The translations under genes were made by a program, and so were the position numbers. Positions 14,301 through 14,715 of a stretch of DNA of 14,715 nucleotides are shown one piece after another. The stretch is from contig CAMLID010000079.1 of assembly GCA_946480055.1 (NCBI GenBank), forward strand, positions 1 to 14,715, read 5' to 3'. Positions within the stretch are counted from its first letter, which is position 1. The number at the start of each line of letters is the position of its first letter. This stretch comes from an uncultured Lysobacter sp. GTDB taxonomy: Bacteria > Pseudomonadota > Gammaproteobacteria > Xanthomonadales > Xanthomonadaceae. Below the pieces are notes generated by a model, which was not told where the DNA came from, ran no database searches, and worked only from the letters and a program-made list of their open reading frames with translations.

Positions 14301-14596
14301 GTCTACGGGTGCTCGTTTGGGTGCGGCTCATTGGATTCCAACGCAACGGCAACGGCAGCCCGCTGCGATGGCAAGTTGCCGGATCAGGGCCGTTAGCGAT
14401 ATTGAGCGACTGCCGACGATTTTCGGCTGCCGCTGTTCGCCTCGTCGGAGACGCTATCCGGACACTGATCGGTGCCGATTCGCGTGTTAGAACAGGCGAC
14501 GACGGGCGTTCGCGCTCGGCACGATGCGGCCGAAGCGGCAGAAAACAGCGAAAAAACAGGGGTTCGGCGCGCGAAATGCGCTGCACGACGGCGGAG

Positions 14597-14715
14597 TTAC
14601 TCCAGCCCGTACTCGCGCAGCTTCTTGCGCAGGGTGGCGCGGTGGATGCCGAGCATGGAGGCGGCGCGGCTCTGGTTGCCGTCGCAGTGCTGCAGGACTT
14701 CGGCGAACAGCGGGA
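14597..14715 (-). CDS. fis: DNA-binding protein Fis (C-terminal part, partial)
   Basis: Only the last 38 residues and the TAA (14597-14599) are inside the window. They read [20 protein letters not shown] followed by [18 protein letters not shown], which is the helix-turn-helix end of Fis. The GNQSRAA...LGI...R.TLRKKL...YGL pattern matches E. coli Fis closely. Fis is a small dimeric nucleoid protein that bends DNA and activates rRNA and other growth-linked genes. In Xanthomonas relatives fis lies next to purH and reads in the same direction. Here it has the same direction as purH but is separated by about 7.2 kb. Confidence 0.95.
   Translation of the reverse strand, partial: PLFAEVLQHCDGNQSRAASMLGIHRATLRKKLREYGLE

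Larger units (their letters stand above)
13630..14596. other. Gene-free region between the lipid operon and fis
   Basis: No believable gene lies in this stretch of about 970 bp. Open frames here (for example 13639-13983 + and 13744-14145 -) are low-complexity translations of the repeats, with recurring Arg/Ser/Ala-rich stretches and no ribosome site. The region contains two hairpins after ynbB, a four-copy repeat array (13817-14061), a composite palindromic element (about 14115-14300), and from 14300 to fis no feature I can name. The last part is the 3' flank of fis; on the minus strand a TTTTTT run (about 14558-14553) without a good stem may be a weak terminator. Confidence 0.7.

Noticed and set aside
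14540..14596. Intrinsic terminator directly after fis
   Set aside because: There is a T run on the minus strand, but the sequence before it forms only a poor stem.

Overview
The window is GC-rich proteobacterial DNA, about two-thirds or more G+C by eye. The combination of a Fis gene near purH and purD, paired CD225 and DUF2752 membrane proteins, and short palindromic repeats of the type GAGCGGC-GnrA-GCCGCGA fits the Lysobacter/Xanthomonas family (Xanthomonadaceae). Lysobacter is the most likely genus, but the taxonomy is inferred from gene content and style, not from a search.

Layout. Positions 1-93 hold the last 31 codons (30 residues plus stop) of a + strand membrane protein. A minus-strand block follows: two small CD225/dispanin-type membrane proteins flanking a DUF2752 protein (112-1247), then a 626-residue protein (1368-3248) that joins a lysophospholipid-type MFS transporter to a PlsC-type acyltransferase. 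A lone + strand gene (3492-3764) encodes a 90-residue helical protein of unknown function and ends at a bidirectional terminator. Next comes the minus-strand purine block purH - GNAT acetyltransferase - purD (7418 down to 3912). Divergent from purH is a six-gene + strand operon (7695-13629). A gene-free stretch of about 970 bp then carries four copies of a 31-bp palindromic unit and a composite palindromic element. The window ends inside fis on the minus strand (14597-14715).

The main attraction is the 7695-13629 operon. It holds homologues of all four Escherichia coli YnbABCD proteins, in the order A-C-D-x-acyltransferase-B. The products are a CDP-alcohol phosphatidyltransferase, an alpha/beta hydrolase fused to a methyltransferase, a PAP2 phosphatase fused to a dual-specificity-type phosphatase, a small unknown membrane protein, a PlsC-type acyltransferase and a CdsA-type CDP-diacylglycerol synthase. 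Every junction overlaps: four by 4 bp (ATGA) and one by 16 bp. Together they could form a self-contained route: acylation to a phosphatidate, activation to CDP-diacylglycerol, head-group transfer, dephosphorylation, then deacylation and/or methylation. The product would be a phospholipid I cannot identify. The head-group transferase carries Asn at two of the four aspartate positions normally conserved in its family, so its chemistry may be unusual.

The rest is mostly conserved housekeeping. PurH and PurD perform steps of IMP synthesis, and Fis is a nucleoid DNA-bending protein. The lipid operon and repeats lie between fis and purH, which are normally close neighbours in this family, so the region looks like an insertion or rearrangement.
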